A stretch of 6,572 bases of DNA, from contig JAIXRX010000063.1 of the NCBI GenBank assembly GCA_027485005.1, positions 1 to 6,572 of the forward strand, read 5' to 3'. Below, piece by piece: positions 5,619 through 6,572 of the stretch. Source of the stretch: Alphaproteobacteria bacterium. GTDB lineage: Bacteria > Pseudomonadota > Alphaproteobacteria > Rickettsiales > JAIXRX01. Numbering within the stretch: position 1 is the stretch's first letter; the number at the start of each line of letters is the position of its first letter. The notes beneath the pieces were generated by a model. The model was not told the origin of the DNA. It ran no database searches and was given only the letters and a program-made list of their open reading frames with translations. Position numbers and translations under genes: made by a program.

Positions 5619-6158
5619 CTATATTTTCTTTGGCATCACCAGCGCTTCAAGCGTGAGGCTTGCTGGGGCTAAATCGCCCCACGCCATTTCATTGGGCACA
5701 CGAAAAACGCTGAGGGTTCCGGTGGGATATTTATGATTTAATGCATCATGCACATCCAAACTTGCGTCACTTGCCAACGTATGTGCAAGATGGTGAGTGC
5801 CTGGGTTATGCGCTACCATCAACACCCGCTCAATCGCGGCAGGTGTGCGCTGTAACATGGCGAGCATATCACCTGTTGATGCCATGTAGAGAGCGTTGTC
5901 AAATTGCACCGGCAGTTCAGCACCCAACCCTTTTTGTAGCTCTAAAAATGTTTGTTTGGTGCGCATGGCATCTGAACACCACACCCACTCGGGCAGAGGC
6001 CAAATGGCTTGCCAATGCTGCCCTATACGCCTTGCAGCATCCAGCCCAATCTCAGTCAAAGGACGCGCATGGTCGTCGTCATACGCGCTAGCATTTGCTG
6101 CTTTCGCATGACGCATTAAAAAAAGATAACGTGAGTTCGCGCTTGTCTGCATGGCCAT
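5619..6158 (-). CDS. sixA: SixA-type phosphohistidine phosphatase (histidine phosphatase superfamily)
   Basis: SixA enzymes remove phosphate from phosphohistidine in signalling or PTS proteins; in E. coli the proposed targets are the ArcB Hpt domain and NPr. The 179 residues fit the short SixA branch without the large helical insert of phosphoglycerate mutases. Visible are the catalytic motif LMRHAKA (14-20, R16 and nucleophile H17), DHARPLTEIG (29-38), VWCSDAMRTKQT (59-70, phosphate-pocket R66), VLMVAHNPG (112-120, second histidine H117) and KYPTGTLSVF (143-152), a usual SixA ending. All expected Arg/His residues are intact. No clear ribosome binding site precedes ATG 6158; ATG 6152 (Met3) is an alternative with none either. 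The gene converges on the Hpt-like gene (2-bp gap) and diverges from ppk1 (46-bp gap). Its substrate here is unknown; the nearby receiver/Hpt-like pair makes a phospho-relay target tempting but unproven. Confidence 0.9.
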   Translation of the reverse strand: MAMQTSANSRYLFLMRHAKAANASAYDDDHARPLTEIGLDAARRIGQHWQAIWPLPEWVWCSDAMRTKQTFLELQKGLGAELPVQFDNALYMASTGDMLAMLQRTPAAIERVLMVAHNPGTHHLAHTLASDASLDVHDALNHKYPTGTLSVFRVPNEMAWGDLAPASLTLEALVMPKKI

Positions 6159-6170
6159 AACAATGATATT
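6142..6170 (+). promoter_or_regulatory. Candidate ppk1 promoter overlapping the start of sixA
   Basis: CTTGTC (6142-6147) matches the alphaproteobacterial -35 element CTTGAC at five of six bases. GATATT (6165-6170) is a moderate -10 element 17 nt downstream. Transcription would begin near 6177, leaving a leader of about 28 nt. Because the gap between the two divergent genes is only 46 bp, this promoter would lie over the first codons of sixA. Support is by eye only. Confidence 0.3.
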
Positions 6171-6204
6171 TGTAATTTATTGCCTATGAATTCTTCTGAG
6201 CCAG

Positions 6205-6572
6205 ATGTCAAACAAACTTATACCGACCCTTCCTGAGAATAGCCCGTTTCTTCCCACTGAAGAAGCGCGTTTCATTAACCGCGAATTATCGTGGCTGGCC
6301 TTCAACACTCGCGTGCTGGAAGAAGCTGAGAACCCAAAAAATCCACTCTATGAACGCGTGAAATTTCTTTCGATTTGCGCCTCAAACTTAGATGAATTTT
6401 TTATGGTACGAGTCGCGGGTCTCAAAGATCATGTGCTACATAATCTGATAAAGTACAGCGATGATGGCTTGACCTCAAAAGAGCAGCTGGCACACATTAG
6501 CCTACGCGCACAAGATTTGCGCCAACGTCAGCAACTCGTGTGGGTGCATCTCAAACAAGAAATGCGGGACGC
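6205..6572 (+). CDS. ppk1: Polyphosphate kinase 1, N-terminal part (runs off right edge)
   Basis: PPK1 polymerises inorganic polyphosphate from the gamma phosphate of ATP and can run in reverse. The window holds 122 complete codons, about one sixth of the family's usual ~700 residues. They cover the N-terminal domain: ARFINRELSWLAFNTRVLEE (21-40) followed by NPLYERVKFLSICASNLDEF (46-65) and FMVRVAGL (66-73). N61 in SNLDEFF corresponds to the Asn that contacts the adenine base in E. coli PPK1. The autophosphorylated histidines lie beyond the edge. ATG 6205 is the only ATG in frame after the TGA at 6187-6189; the ribosome binding site is weak (TGAG, 6197-6200). The gene is divergent from sixA. 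In many alphaproteobacteria ppk follows hdaA closely, so here a signalling block appears to sit between them. Confidence 0.96.
   Translation, partial: MSNKLIPTLPENSPFLPTEEARFINRELSWLAFNTRVLEEAENPKNPLYERVKFLSICASNLDEFFMVRVAGLKDHVLHNLIKYSDDGLTSKEQLAHISLRAQDLRQRQQLVWVHLKQEMRD

Noticed and set aside
5648..5662. Hairpin CAAGC-GTGAG-GCTTG near the end of sixA
   Set aside because: It lies inside the sixA coding region with no T-run in either direction; the stem is only 5 bp.

Overview
The window looks like a chromosomal housekeeping segment from an alphaproteobacterium of moderate GC. Three things suggest this: the gene order purN-purM / DUF2066-like / PerM-type permease / DnaA-like Hda / ppk1 (a linkage recalled from proteobacterial genomes), a short DnaA-like ATPase of the HdaA type, and a stand-alone receiver protein with a 'GPDRRR...GERR' basic tail, which I associate with alphaproteobacteria. 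No genus can be named. There are no tRNA or rRNA genes, insertion sequences, CRISPR arrays or phage genes. Coding density is very high; the longest gap between genes is 124 bp.

Layout: the left end carries a minus-strand purine operon, purM then purN, overlapping by one base; purN runs off the left edge. A 124-bp divergent promoter region (1237-1360) separates it from a plus-strand operon of an exported DUF2066-like protein, an AI-2E/PerM family membrane protein and hdaA. These three genes are 9 bp and 2 bp apart. hdaA appears to start at TTG (3760), with its ribosome binding site inside the end of the permease gene.

After a 73-bp AT-rich gap with a perfect 9-bp inverted repeat comes a two-gene signalling unit: a single-domain response regulator and, coupled by an ATGA overlap, a small protein that resembles a histidine phosphotransfer (Hpt) domain but has Leu where the phosphorylated His should be. 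Converging on it, only 2 bp away, is a SixA-type phosphohistidine phosphatase on the minus strand. sixA is in turn divergent, with a 46-bp gap, from polyphosphate kinase ppk1, which runs off the right edge.

Functionally the region joins de novo purine synthesis, control of replication initiation (HdaA), polyphosphate synthesis and a small putative phospho-signalling group (receiver, Hpt-like protein, SixA). The signalling group is the least ordinary part and the best candidate for an undescribed system. That reading rests on gene proximity and motif inspection only.
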